Notes: generated from the letters alone by a model not told the origin. Numbered from the stretch's first letter, positions 44,570-53,596 are shown. The stretch is DNA of 64,000 nucleotides from DASQUK01 sp963756425 (GCA_963756425.1 CAVWNW010000003.1:289308-353307), one strand, 5' to 3'. Translations and numbers: made by a program.

Positions 44570-44575
44570 ACCGTA
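44570..44575 (-). promoter_or_regulatory. -10 hexamer for the LigD-Pol gene
   Basis: TACGGT lies 6 nt before GTG 44563. Confidence 0.45.
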
Positions 44576-44838
44576 CCGGCACCGGCGGCACGCAACCGTC
44601 CGTTGTCGCCGCTCACCGACCGTGTCCCAAGTGTCCGACGGAGGGTGATCAGGCCGCGTCTGCCCGCGCGTAAATCCGGGTAGCGGCCGATCGAGAGCGC
44701 GAGACTGTTCGCGCTATCGGACGGAAGGCTTCTCGATGCTCACTCCCCCCAGCGGGGTCGAGTCGCCCGACCCAACCGCAGACGCGCCGCCGGGAACGAC
44801 CGAGCGGTCGCGGCGCGCTCCGAGGTCACCGGTCGATC

Positions 44839-46569
44839 ATGGGTGTCGCCGGCCGGCGAGGACGCACCATGGGATGCGGGTGCCCGTCGCTCGGTGCCCA
44901 TCCCGGACTCATCGGCCTGGCCGTGGGGTTGCCCGTGCTCGAGGCGCTCATCCTGGGCGTGATGGGTGCCGCCGGCGCCCAGGCCCTGGCGCCGCAGGCC
45001 TCGGCACCGGCACCGTTCGGCGTCTTCCACGACCTGCGCTGGCTCCTGGTCTTCCACCCCTCGTGGCACGCCTTCGCACTCGAGCTGGTCGCCCTGATCG
45101 CGGTCCGGTCCACGATCACCGCGCTCCTTCTCCGAGCCGCGTGGCCCATCGGCAAGGACACGCCCGGCCCATTGCGCCTCGCCGCCGGCTCCGTAGCGTT
45201 CACCATGGTCTCCGCGCTCGTGCTGCTCCCCTTCGCCGCCCTGCTCCTCGGCATGGCCATCGTGTCGCTGTCGTGGCTGTTCTTCATCGCCGTGCCGTCG
45301 GTGCTCGGCGTGGCGGCTCTCCTCCACCACGGTGCCGTGGTGCCGACCTGGTGGCGGGAGCGCCCGCCGGGCCGCACGGTCGCGTGGGTCCTCCTGTCGT
45401 TCCTCGTGCTCACGCTGGCCAGTGCCGTGGTCGTGCTGACGCCGGGGCCACTCCGCCTGCCGGCGGTGGGCGCGGCCGGGCTGTTCAACGCCTGGGCGTG
45501 GCACAGCATCGTCCACACGCTCAGCTGCGCCCGCCCGGCCCGGCGGTTCATGCCCGTGGCACCGCTCGGGGTGGCCGCCCTGGTCGGGGTCATCATCCTC
45601 GGCGTGAGCGTCGGTTTCTCGGTTTCGTCGCGGGACACCCAGCTGGCACGGGCCGCGCAGGTGACCCCGGGCACGTCCCACGCCGCGGCGGGGACCGGCA
45701 GCGCTGTGGACCCGACCGCGGGCCGGCCAGTGCTGCTCGTGTCGGGGTTCGGGAGCCGCTACAGCGGGCAGGACGATGGGATCGGCGCCTGGGCCGACGA
45801 GCGGCGCTTCTCGTATCGGGGCATCGACGCCGACGGAGGGCCACTGCCGTACCAGGACGCCGACACGTACCAGGACGTCGCCCACTCGGTGGCCCTGATG
45901 GCCCGGCAGGTCGAGGCGTTCCGGGCCGACGTCGAGCAGCCGGTCACCATCGTGGCCGAGAGCGAGGGTGCGCTCGTCGCCAAGGCCTACCTGATGTCGC
46001 ACCCGGACGCGCCCGTCGACACGCTGGTGCTGCTGAGCCCCCTCGTCGAGCCCGGCGGCGCGTACTACCCGCCGGCGGGCGACGACGGCTGGGGGGTGGC
46101 GGGCGGCCTGGGGCTCCGGTGGATCACCGCCGTCGTCCGCTCGCTGTCGCCCCTGGACGTGACCACGGACGACGGCCTGTTCCGATCGCTGGCCGACGAC
46201 GCCCCGGCGTTCCGGGAGATGCTGGCCTGCCCGGTCGACGGCGTGAGCCAGCTCGCGGTCTTCCCGCTGGCCGACGCGGTGGCCGGCGCGGAGCCCCATC
46301 TGCGCGGAGTCCCCAGCGCGGTCGTGCCCGCCTTCCATGGTGGGCTGGCGGACAATCCCGCCGTGCAACGCACGATCCGCGCGGTGCTCCAGGGTGGCAC
46401 CTCTCCCGACTACGGCTGGTGGGAGGCCACGGACACGGTGATCCGGGCCGGCGCCGCCGCGTGGCGGGTGCCGCTGCTGCCCATCTCGATCAACCCGGTC
46501 TGGGAGCGAGGGGACGACGCGTCCAGCTGCGGCGACATCGCCGGCCTGGTCACGGACTGGGTCGGATGA
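44839..46569 (+). CDS. Membrane protein with alpha/beta-hydrolase-like C-terminal domain
   Basis: A 576-residue protein with several membrane helices in the first about 275 residues and an extracytoplasmic hydrolase-like domain from about 290 (PVLLVSGFGSRYSG, then TIVAESEGALVAKAYLMSH, a GxSxG-like elbow with Ala first). The C-terminus has SSCGDIAGL. The start is uncertain. ATG 44736, with GGAAGG upstream and better codon use, opens a different frame that ends within the gene. A +1/-2 shift would join them. Confidence 0.65.
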   Translation: MGVAGRRGRTMGCGCPSLGAHPGLIGLAVGLPVLEALILGVMGAAGAQALAPQASAPAPFGVFHDLRWLLVFHPSWHAFALELVALIAVRSTITALLLRAAWPIGKDTPGPLRLAAGSVAFTMVSALVLLPFAALLLGMAIVSLSWLFFIAVPSVLGVAALLHHGAVVPTWWRERPPGRTVAWVLLSFLVLTLASAVVVLTPGPLRLPAVGAAGLFNAWAWHSIVHTLSCARPARRFMPVAPLGVAALVGVIILGVSVGFSVSSRDTQLARAAQVTPGTSHAAAGTGSAVDPTAGRPVLLVSGFGSRYSGQDDGIGAWADERRFSYRGIDADGGPLPYQDADTYQDVAHSVALMARQVEAFRADVEQPVTIVAESEGALVAKAYLMSHPDAPVDTLVLLSPLVEPGGAYYPPAGDDGWGVAGGLGLRWITAVVRSLSPLDVTTDDGLFRSLADDAPAFREMLACPVDGVSQLAVFPLADAVAGAEPHLRGVPSAVVPAFHGGLADNPAVQRTIRAVLQGGTSPDYGWWEATDTVIRAGAAAWRVPLLPISINPVWERGDDASSCGDIAGLVTDWVG

Positions 46570-46591
46570 CGGGCGCCTCCAACCCGATGTG

Positions 46592-46597
46592 TAACGT
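46592..46597 (+). promoter_or_regulatory. -10 hexamer for the cupredoxin gene
   Basis: TAACGT lies 6 nt before GTG 46604. Confidence 0.5.
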
Positions 46598-46603
46598 CCG
46601 CCC

Positions 46604-47005
46604 GTGACCAACAAGCGACTGACGCTGATCGGCGCGCTGGTGATCACCGCGGCCGTGCTGGCCGCCTGCGGGGGCGACGATGACGACGGCGGTGGCAGTG
46701 ACGGCCTGTCCACCGGATCGGGCGACGGTGGCGGTGGCGCTCCGGTGACGGTCGTCGCCCAGGACTCGCTCCGCTTCGACCACGAGGACTACACCGCCAG
46801 CGCCGGCGAGGTGACCATCGACTACGAGAACAGTGGGAACCTCACCCACACCCTGCTGATCGACGGGGTCGACGACTTCAAGCTGACGGTGTCGGCGAAC
46901 GGCGACATCGACGAGGGGACCGCGGAGCTCGAGCCCGGCGACTACCGCATCTTCTGCGACATACCCGGACACGAGAGCATGGAGGCGACGCTCACGGTCG
47001 AATGA
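46604..47005 (+). CDS. Cupredoxin-domain lipoprotein
   Basis: A 133-residue exported protein: lipobox LAAC after a short signal peptide, a Gly/Asp/Ser linker, then a plastocyanin/cupredoxin domain. The type 1 copper ligands are likely His in NLTHTLL and Cys, His and Met in FCDIPGHESM. It is probably an electron carrier on the outer face of the membrane, perhaps for a respiratory or periplasmic oxidase. The start is probably leaderless. Confidence 0.88.
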   Translation: MTNKRLTLIGALVITAAVLAACGGDDDDGGGSDGLSTGSGDGGGGAPVTVVAQDSLRFDHEDYTASAGEVTIDYENSGNLTHTLLIDGVDDFKLTVSANGDIDEGTAELEPGDYRIFCDIPGHESMEATLTVE

Positions 47006-47062
47006 CCGGATGCGCCGCCCCCATCGGACCAAACGCTGCGGGGCCTTGCGGCCCGACAGCGG

Positions 47063-47821
47063 TTATGCCACCTGGAGGATGACCTCCCAGCCGATCAGGT
47101 AGAGCACTGCGAGCAGCACGAAGCCACCGATGATCGTGTAGCGGTGGTCGTCGAACGCCAGCTTGTTGAAGGCGCTGTCGTAGCCGCCGATGTAGCCCAG
47201 CGCCGACGCCTCGATGAACGCCCAGATCAACAGGACGACGATCCAGTAGACGACGGTGCTGTTGATCGCCTCCTCCCAGAACCCGAGGCCGTGGGCGGCG
47301 AACACCATGAAGAACAGCATCGGGATGCTGAAGAGGGTGTTGGCACGGGACGCGCGGGCCGCCGGCTTGGCCAGGGTCGCAGCCCGGGGGTCGGCCTCGC
47401 CGCCCTGGGCCACCCGTTCGGCCGAGCCGATGATCACCTTCTGCGCCCGCCAGATCACGCCCCACACGTTGAGGAACATGGTGACGCCGAGCAGCATGCC
47501 GGTGAGGATTGCGGTGCCCCGCTGGCCCGAGAAGTAGTCGCCCATGTCGTCCTGCACGGCGATGATCGACAGACCCCACAGGAACGTCAGCAGCGCCGCC
47601 CAGCGGAACCACCACAGCGCACGCCACGTGATCTTGCGCTGCGCCTCGGATCGCCCCTCGGCGGACATCTCCGCGAAGGCGGGCGTCTGCACGAAGTTGA
47701 AGAAGTACAGGAGCCCGATCCACGTGATCCCCGACAGGACGTGGGCGTAGCGGGACAACACCTCCCACGAGCCCGCGGGATCAAAGAAACGATTGAACAG
47801 CTCCACCGGTCCCCCTGACAT
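47063..47821 (-). CDS. puuD: Urate hydroxylase PuuD-like membrane protein
   Basis: A 252-residue membrane protein with about eight helices, matching the N-terminal membrane domain of PuuD (SRYAHVLSGITWIGLLYFFN, FWEEAINSTVVYWIVVL, GGYDSAFNKLAFDDHRYT). PuuD oxidises urate to 5-hydroxyisourate. The usual C-terminal cytochrome c domain is missing. The nearby cupredoxin (46604) could serve as electron acceptor instead, which is inference. ATG 47821 is chosen. Confidence 0.8.
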   Translation of the reverse strand: MSGGPVELFNRFFDPAGSWEVLSRYAHVLSGITWIGLLYFFNFVQTPAFAEMSAEGRSEAQRKITWRALWWFRWAALLTFLWGLSIIAVQDDMGDYFSGQRGTAILTGMLLGVTMFLNVWGVIWRAQKVIIGSAERVAQGGEADPRAATLAKPAARASRANTLFSIPMLFFMVFAAHGLGFWEEAINSTVVYWIVVLLIWAFIEASALGYIGGYDSAFNKLAFDDHRYTIIGGFVLLAVLYLIGWEVILQVA

Positions 47822-47950
47822 CGGCGGGTAGAAGCGCCGCAAAGCTAACGAGTCGCGCCACCTCGCTCAACGCTTTGGCGGCCGAAACGCGGCGTCTTGT
47901 GCCGCGCTTGTGCGCCGTGACCGCGCCGTGACCGCAGAGCGGAGAGGGCG

Positions 47951-48193
47951 CTACTGCTGGTAGCGCTCGACGACGTCTGGCGGTCGCACGCTCGCGTCGT
48001 CGGGGTCCTGTCCCATCTCCCGCCGGGCACGGCGTTGGCGGAGCAGGTCCCAGCATTGATCGAGCGCCACCTCGACGTCGCGGAGGCGGCCGGAGGCGTC
48101 GGAATCGGGCCCCTGCTGGCCGACCTGCCGCTCGAGTGCATGCTCCTCGTCGACCAGCGCGCCGATGCGGCTGATCACCTCGGCGTCGTCCAT
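47951..48193 (-). CDS. DUF2630 family protein
   Basis: An 80-residue helical protein of the DUF2630 type: DDAEVISRIGALVDEEHALE, then VALDQCWDLLRQRRARRE, then DPDDASVRPPDVVERYQQ. Common in Actinobacteria; the function is unknown. ATG 48193 is 7 nt after TAGCCT (leaderless). Confidence 0.85.
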   Translation of the reverse strand: MDDAEVISRIGALVDEEHALERQVGQQGPDSDASGRLRDVEVALDQCWDLLRQRRARREMGQDPDDASVRPPDVVERYQQ

Positions 48194-48200
48194 GCCGGCG

Positions 48201-48206
48201 AGGCTA
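48201..48206 (-). promoter_or_regulatory. -10 hexamer for the DUF2630 gene
   Basis: TAGCCT lies 7 nt before ATG 48193. Confidence 0.45.
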
Positions 48207-48247
48207 CCGCGGGTCGTCGCAGCCCGGACACGCCCGATCGACCGCGA

Positions 48248-49858
48248 TCACTCGCAGGTCTCGCCGGGCGGCGGTTCGCCCATGATGAACGGGTTGGCTT
48301 CGGTCGTGACCGTGGTTGTGGGTGATTCGGCCGCGGTCGTGGTGGTGCTGTCCCCGGCGGTCGTGCTGCTGCTGGCCGCGGGCTGTGCGGCTTGCGTGGT
48401 GGTCGTCGTCGCCTCTTCGGTGGGCGCCGGTTGGTCGTGCACGGTGGTGAAGTCGGCGCCCGCCACGACCACCACCTCGCCGTCACCCAGGTCGGGGTTC
48501 TCGACGAGCGCGGCCGGGCTGCTGAGGTAGCTGGCCACCAGCCGCCCGTAGTCGGCCTGGCCGGGGGCGTACTGGACCGCCGTGGTGGCGGCCGGCTCGG
48601 TCGTGTCCGGCTCGGTCATCTCGAACCCGACGCGCTGCAGGGCCCCGGAGATGTCCCGGGCGAAGCCCTCCTTGGTGGTGGCGTTGAGCACCGTGACGGT
48701 CGCCTGCACGGGGCTGAGCTGGCCGGGCGGCAGCCCCCGGAACACGTTCAGCGACTGCTGCGCGTTCCTCTCGTCCAAGAGCACCCGGTCCTCGTCCGGC
48801 GGATACGGAACGGTCGGCAGGTTGTAGGTCTCGAGCTTCTCGGAGTCGAACTCGCTGAAGTGATTGCCCAGGTCGATCATGTCGCGGACCCCGAGGTCCT
48901 TGTCGAAGCGCACCGTGTCCACCGCGATGTTCACGAGGTCGGTGACCCGGAGCGGATTGGACCGGACCTGGGAAAGGGCCTTGGCCAGCGCCCGGTGGAC
49001 GAAGATCTGCTGGCGCTGCACGCGACTCAGGTCGGAGCGCGGATCTCCCTCCCAGCCAGCCGGCGTCATGATCTGGAGCTTGCGGGATCGCGCGAAGGCC
49101 AGCGCCGTCGCACCGTCGAGCTTCAGGCAGCCGGGCTGGTCGACGTGGAGGCCGGCAGCCCGGTCGCGCACCGGCGTCGGGAACCAGATCGACACGCCAC
49201 CGACGTCGTCCACGACGCGCTGGAAGCTGTCGAAGTTGACCTCCACGAAGTGGTGGATCGGCACGCCGAAGTTCTGCTTGAGCGTGTCCTTGAGGTTCTG
49301 CTCGCCCTCCCCCTCACCGGGCCGGCTGTAGGCCGAGTTGATCATGCCGATCTCGCCGGTGTCGGCGATCGTCACCATCAGGTCGCGGGGGAACGACGTC
49401 AGCGCCAGCCGATCTGACTTGGGATCGACCCGGGCCACCATGATCGTGTCGGTGTTCCGGCTCGCCTGCCCCTCGCGGGTGTCGACGGCGACGATGAGGT
49501 AGTTCTCGGGCTCACCGGAGCGGGCCTGGTCGAGGCTCAGGTTGTCGACCCGGTTGATGCTGTTGTACTTGACGAGCACGTAGCCGCCCACGGACGCGCC
49601 CGCCAGGCACACCACCACGATCGAGACGAGCGCGGCGAGGATGACCCGCTGGCGCCACGAGCGCCGCCCCCGGACGCCGCCGGTGGTGTCCCGCTGCCCG
49701 TCTCCACGTGCGGCTCGGGGTTCGCGGCCCCCATCGCCGGGGCGACCCTGCTCACCGGGGGCACACGGGCCCTGGCGCGCGCGGTCCCACGCCGCAGGAG
49801 GAGGGCGCTGGCCCGGCGGCGGACCGGAGGCGCGCAGGTGCCGGGGATCGCGGGACAT
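48248..49858 (-). CDS. LCP (LytR-CpsA-Psr) family phosphotransferase with LytR_C domain
   Basis: A 536-residue wall-polymer ligase. A basic cytoplasmic tail (about 1-70) is followed by one membrane helix (about 72-93), then the LCP domain (ASRNTDTIMVARVDPKSDRL, SFPRDLMVTI, FVEVNFDSFQRVVDDVGGV). A LytR_C domain (TVTVLNATTKEGFARDIS) and a Thr/Pro-rich tail follow. It attaches undecaprenyl-linked glycopolymers to peptidoglycan. ATG 49858 is 9 nt after TAGCCT. Confidence 0.9.
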   Translation of the reverse strand: MSRDPRHLRASGPPPGQRPPPAAWDRARQGPCAPGEQGRPGDGGREPRAARGDGQRDTTGGVRGRRSWRQRVILAALVSIVVVCLAGASVGGYVLVKYNSINRVDNLSLDQARSGEPENYLIVAVDTREGQASRNTDTIMVARVDPKSDRLALTSFPRDLMVTIADTGEIGMINSAYSRPGEGEGEQNLKDTLKQNFGVPIHHFVEVNFDSFQRVVDDVGGVSIWFPTPVRDRAAGLHVDQPGCLKLDGATALAFARSRKLQIMTPAGWEGDPRSDLSRVQRQQIFVHRALAKALSQVRSNPLRVTDLVNIAVDTVRFDKDLGVRDMIDLGNHFSEFDSEKLETYNLPTVPYPPDEDRVLLDERNAQQSLNVFRGLPPGQLSPVQATVTVLNATTKEGFARDISGALQRVGFEMTEPDTTEPAATTAVQYAPGQADYGRLVASYLSSPAALVENPDLGDGEVVVVAGADFTTVHDQPAPTEEATTTTTQAAQPAASSSTTAGDSTTTTAAESPTTTVTTEANPFIMGEPPPGETCE

Positions 49859-49867
49859 GACCGGACG

Positions 49868-49873
49868 AGGCTA
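49868..49873 (-). promoter_or_regulatory. -10 hexamer for the LCP gene
   Basis: TAGCCT lies 9 nt before ATG 49858. Confidence 0.45.
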
Positions 49874-50039
49874 CCCGCCGGGCCGTCTCGAAAGTCGGCA
49901 CACCACCGACCCGACGGCTGCCTGGTGGCCGACCTGTGCGGACTGCGCTCACGCTGCAAATTCCGTACGGTTTGGTGCCCACGTGCGGGCCGAACCGCTC
50001 GGCCTCCTACCGAATGGGGCTGCATAGAAGGCGCGCCAC

Positions 50040-50045
50040 TAGCTT
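50040..50045 (+). promoter_or_regulatory. -10 hexamer for the FrhB-like gene
   Basis: TAGCTT lies 7 nt before GTG 50053. Confidence 0.45.
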
Positions 50046-50052
50046 GCGGTTT

Positions 50053-51240
50053 GTGAGCGATGCACCGGCTCCCGCCGGCCCCCGCGAGCGCTGGACGGCG
50101 CAGTGGAAGGAGCTGTACGCCGAGGTCATCCAGACCGGCCTGTGCACCGGCTGCGCCGGCTGCGTCATCTCGTGCCCGCACGACGTCATCGGCTACGACC
50201 ACGAACCCGGTGCTTACAAGCCCTTCCATCTCGAGGAGGAGCTGGGCCCCGACAACTGCATCCACGGGGAGAAGGGCTGCACGTCGTGCACCCGCGCCTG
50301 TCCGCGCTTCCAGGCCTGGGAGCCACAGGCGGACGAGCACCTGTTCGCCCGGGTCCGCCGGCCCGACGAGCTGTCCGGCATCTACCAGGACATCCTGCTG
50401 ACGCGGGCATCGGACGAGATGGTGCACCGACTGGGCCAGGACGGCGGGCTCGTGTCGGCGCTGCTCATCTGGTCGCTCGAGAACGACTACATCGATGCCG
50501 CCCTCGTCTCCTACCTCGAGGGCGACGGCCACGAGTGGAAGGCGCGGCCAGGGGTCGCCGCCAGCAAGGAGGAGATCCTCGACAGCGCCGGCAGCCGGTA
50601 CACGTACTCGGCGAACACGCTGGCGCTGGGCGAGGCGCTCGAGCGGGGCCACAGCCGCCTGGCGCTCGTCGGCATGTCGTGCCAGTCGTCGGTGCCACCC
50701 ATCATGTGGAGCCGCAAGGTCGGCAAGGTCTCGAAGCCGTTCCTGTTCAACATCGGGCTGCTCTGCTCCAAGACGTTCGACGACTCGATCTTCGAGGAGC
50801 TGTTCTGGACCAAGTACGGGCTCGACAAGCGCGACATCGTGAAGATGAACATCAAGGGCGTGTTCCAGCTGTGGACGCGTGACGGCCGCTACTACGAGAT
50901 CCCGCTCAAGGAGTGCCACGCCTGGACCCGCGAGGGCTGCACCTACTGCCCCGACTTCGCCGCCGAGCACGCCGACATCTCCACCGGCGGCATCGGCAAG
51001 GACAACGACTGGACGCTCACGATCGTCCGCACCGACCTGGGCCGGGAGATCATCAGCCGCATGATCGCCGACGGGTCGATCATCGCCCGCCCCGGGGACG
51101 ACGATCCCGGCGCCATCGCGCTCATGCACAAGCTGTCGGCCAAGAGCCGCGAGCGCTGGCCCGGGTTCGCCGTCGACGACCCCCGAGGACCGGGCAACAA
51201 CGGCAAGCGCGGCGCGAAGGCCCAGCCTGTGCAGGCGTGA
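50053..51240 (+). CDS. Coenzyme F420 hydrogenase/dehydrogenase beta-subunit (FrhB) family protein
   Basis: A 395-residue FrhB-type protein carrying FAD and [4Fe-4S] clusters that oxidises or reduces coenzyme F420. Cys-rich motifs CTGCAGCVISCPHD and GCTSCTRACP are N-terminal; further Cys (SCQSS, CTYCPDF) follow. It has no partner hydrogenase or dehydrogenase subunits nearby, so it is probably a stand-alone F420 oxidoreductase. GTG 50053 is preferred over an upstream ATG because of the leaderless -10. Confidence 0.87.
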   Translation: MSDAPAPAGPRERWTAQWKELYAEVIQTGLCTGCAGCVISCPHDVIGYDHEPGAYKPFHLEEELGPDNCIHGEKGCTSCTRACPRFQAWEPQADEHLFARVRRPDELSGIYQDILLTRASDEMVHRLGQDGGLVSALLIWSLENDYIDAALVSYLEGDGHEWKARPGVAASKEEILDSAGSRYTYSANTLALGEALERGHSRLALVGMSCQSSVPPIMWSRKVGKVSKPFLFNIGLLCSKTFDDSIFEELFWTKYGLDKRDIVKMNIKGVFQLWTRDGRYYEIPLKECHAWTREGCTYCPDFAAEHADISTGGIGKDNDWTLTIVRTDLGREIISRMIADGSIIARPGDDDPGAIALMHKLSAKSRERWPGFAVDDPRGPGNNGKRGAKAQPVQA

Positions 51241-51252
51241 GCGGCCCCGCGC

Positions 51253-52128
51253 GTGGACCCCGGACCGCTGCGTGACGCGCTGACCGTGGCGGTCGGCGTC
51301 GCCACCGGGGCGATGTCGGGCCTGTTCGGCATCGGGGGCGCCGTGATCTCGACCCCGGGGATCCGGGCGCTCGGTGCCTCCGCGGAGACCGCCATCGGCA
51401 CGACGCTGCCGGCCATCATCCCGGGGGCGGCGAGCGGCACGCTGCGCTACGCCCGCGAGGGGCTGGTCGACGGATCGGCCGTGCTGGCCACGACGCCGGT
51501 CGGCATCGTCGCCGCCGTGGCCGGCGCGCTGCTCACGGAGGTCGTCCCCGGCAGGGGCCACGGGCTCATGCTGGCCACTGCAGCCCTGCTGGCCGTGAGC
51601 GGCGGCCGGATGATCCGCTACGGCGACCGGGCCGCCCGACGGCCGCCCGCCATCGCTTCGGAGCCGGCCGCCGAGGCCAACGCTCCGGGCGCCGAGACCG
51701 GCCGGGTCAGCGGCGACCTCGTGGTGGCCGTCGGCGATCGGCCCCACGGCCGGCCGACGAGGCTGCGGCTCGCAGCCGTCGGCACGCTGGCGGGCCTCCT
51801 GTCCGGCCTGCTGGGCATCGGGGGCGGAACGGTGATGGTCCCCGGCTTCACCCAGATCGCCGGGCTGCCGCTGAAGCGGGCCATCGCCACCTCGCTGGCG
51901 TGCGTGGGGATCTTCGCCGTGCCGGGCACGATCACCCACGCGCTCCTCGGCAACATCGATTGGCGGTTCGCGCTGCTGCTCACGGTGGGGATGATCCCCG
52001 GTGCCCGCCTCGGGGCGGCGCTCACAGTCCGGGCGGACGATCGCCGCCTTCAGGTGGTGGTGGGGGCGTTCCTGGGGGTGACCGCGGTCGTGTACGCCGC
52101 CGGTGAGATCGTCGCGCTCGGCTCCTGA
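51253..52128 (+). CDS. TauE/SafE family sulfite/anion exporter
   Basis: A 291-residue membrane permease of two homologous halves: GAMSGLFGIGGAVISTPGIR in the first and GLLSGLLGIGGGTVMVPGF in the second, the duplicated TSUP motif. It is predicted to move sulfite or organosulfur anions. A hydrophilic linker (about 125-170) separates the halves. GTG 51253 lies 12 nt after the FrhB stop, so the two are co-transcribed. Confidence 0.88.
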   Translation: MDPGPLRDALTVAVGVATGAMSGLFGIGGAVISTPGIRALGASAETAIGTTLPAIIPGAASGTLRYAREGLVDGSAVLATTPVGIVAAVAGALLTEVVPGRGHGLMLATAALLAVSGGRMIRYGDRAARRPPAIASEPAAEANAPGAETGRVSGDLVVAVGDRPHGRPTRLRLAAVGTLAGLLSGLLGIGGGTVMVPGFTQIAGLPLKRAIATSLACVGIFAVPGTITHALLGNIDWRFALLLTVGMIPGARLGAALTVRADDRRLQVVVGAFLGVTAVVYAAGEIVALGS

Positions 52129-52140
52129 TCAGTCGGTCCA

Positions 52141-52829
52141 CTAGAGGTCCGCGAGCTTGCGGGCCCGTCCGAGCACACCGTCGAACATGTCCTCCGTGAG
52201 CTTGCCGGTGAAGGTGTTCTGCTGGCTCACGTGATAGCTGCAGACGATCGCGCGCCCGTCGTCCAGCGCCAGCTCGACGCCGTGCCCGAACCGGGGTGGG
52301 CGTCGGAGCCCGAGGACACGGCAGAGCGCCTGATAGCCGAACTGTCCCAGCGGCAGGTACACCCGCAGGTTCGGCAGGAGCGCCAACTCGCGCTCGAGGA
52401 ACGGGCGACAGCGGTCCCGCTCGTCCGGCGCCGGCTTGTTGGCGGGGGCGCGCAACGAACCGCGGCGGTGATCCAGGCGCCGTGGAGCGTGAGGCCGTCG
52501 TGCCGCTGCACGGCAGTCGGCTGGTTCGCGAACCCGGTCCGCCACAGGGCGGCGTAAAGGAAGTCACCGGACCGGTCGCCCGTGAACATCCGTCCCGTCC
52601 GGTTGGCGCCGTGGGCGGCGGGCGCCAGTCCGACGAGGGCGACACGGGCGCCGGGGTCGCCGAACCCGGGGACGGGCCGCGCCCAGTACTCCTGGTCACG
52701 AAAGGCCGCCCGCCGATCGCGGGCCACCTGCTCGCGCCACGCCACCAGGCGCGGGCAGGCCCGGCAGCTCGTGATCTCCCGCTCCAGGGCGTCCAGGGTT
52801 GGCGGGCTGCCGGGACCGACATCATCCAC
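52141..52829 (-). CDS. Uracil-DNA glycosylase (family 5-like), frameshifted
   Basis: A roughly 230-residue UDG-superfamily protein. Frame 1 reads LEREITSCRACPRLVAWREQ (one pair of Fe-S Cys), ALVGLAPAAHGANRTGRMF and AAVRCAPP. It then breaks, and frame 2 gives NKPAPDERDRC, the second Cys pair and CSYHVSQQNTF. The break is at a C run of 5 (52444-52448 on the plus strand); one more C restores APPANKP. It is probably a type 5 Fe-S UDG that excises uracil. Start GTG 52829 is 8 nt after TATCGT. Confidence 0.8.
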
Positions 52830-52837
52830 AGGTGCCG

Positions 52838-52847
52838 ACGATAGGTT
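52838..52847. promoter_or_regulatory. Overlapping divergent -10 elements (udg and phosphomutase)
   Basis: ACGATAGGTT contains TAGGTT on the plus strand (8 nt before ATG 52856) and TATCGT on the minus strand (8 nt before GTG 52829). The two promoters share two bases, so they probably exclude each other. Confidence 0.5.
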
Positions 52848-52855
52848 GCAACGAC

Positions 52856-53596
52856 ATGACCAGGGCCCGAGCCGACCGAGCGGAGCGAGCACCACGCGCC
52901 AGCGGCCCGCGGACCGACCGGCGGACCGGTGGCCGGCGCAAGCCGCCGGCTCCGACCGTGGTGCTGCTCGTGCGCCATGGCTCCACGGCGACCACGGGTA
53001 CGCAGCTCCCTGGCCGGGCCAATGGCCTGCACCTGTCGGACGCGGGGCGGGCCCAAGCCGAAGCGGTGGCCACCCGCATCGCCGCCCTGGCGTCGACCAA
53101 TGGGCGCAAGCGTCGCGGTGTCGCGGCGGTGTACAGCTCACCCCTGGAGCGCACTCGTGAGACCGCGACGCCGATCGCCGACGCCACCGGCTGCCAGGTG
53201 GACGTCGACGACGGCCTTCTGGAGCTCGACATCGGCGATTGGACCGGGCTCGACCTCAAGGCGGCCCGCAAGCGCCCGGAGTGGTCCACCATCCAGCGCT
53301 ACCCCAGCGGCTTCACGTTCCCGGGCGGCGAGTCCTTCGTCGACATGCAGGCCCGCATCGTCGCCTGCGTCGAACGGCTGCGATCCGCCCATCCCGGCGA
53401 GACGATCGTGGCGGTCTCCCACGCCGACCCCATCCGTGCCGCCGTCGCCCATGCGATGGGCACGCACCTCGACCTGTTCCAGCGCGTCGTGATCTCGCCG
53501 TGCTCACTGACGGCCATCGCCTATGGCGCCGGCGGGCCCATGGTGCTCACGGTGAACTCCGGCGCCGACAGCGGCGCGGCGCTGGCGCCGTCCTGA
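52856..53596 (+). CDS. Histidine phosphatase family protein (MSMEG_4193-like putative phosphomutase)
   Basis: A 246-residue member of the phosphoglycerate-mutase-like histidine phosphatases: LLVRHGSTATTG holds the catalytic His, then SPLERTRETA, DIGDWTG, PGGESF and the second His in VAVSHADPIRA. A basic N-terminal tail (about 1-38) is not conserved. It is the first of the actinobacterial trio with DUF3090 and SCO1664; the substrate is unknown. Confidence 0.88.
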   Translation: MTRARADRAERAPRASGPRTDRRTGGRRKPPAPTVVLLVRHGSTATTGTQLPGRANGLHLSDAGRAQAEAVATRIAALASTNGRKRRGVAAVYSSPLERTRETATPIADATGCQVDVDDGLLELDIGDWTGLDLKAARKRPEWSTIQRYPSGFTFPGGESFVDMQARIVACVERLRSAHPGETIVAVSHADPIRAAVAHAMGTHLDLFQRVVISPCSLTAIAYGAGGPMVLTVNSGADSGAALAPS

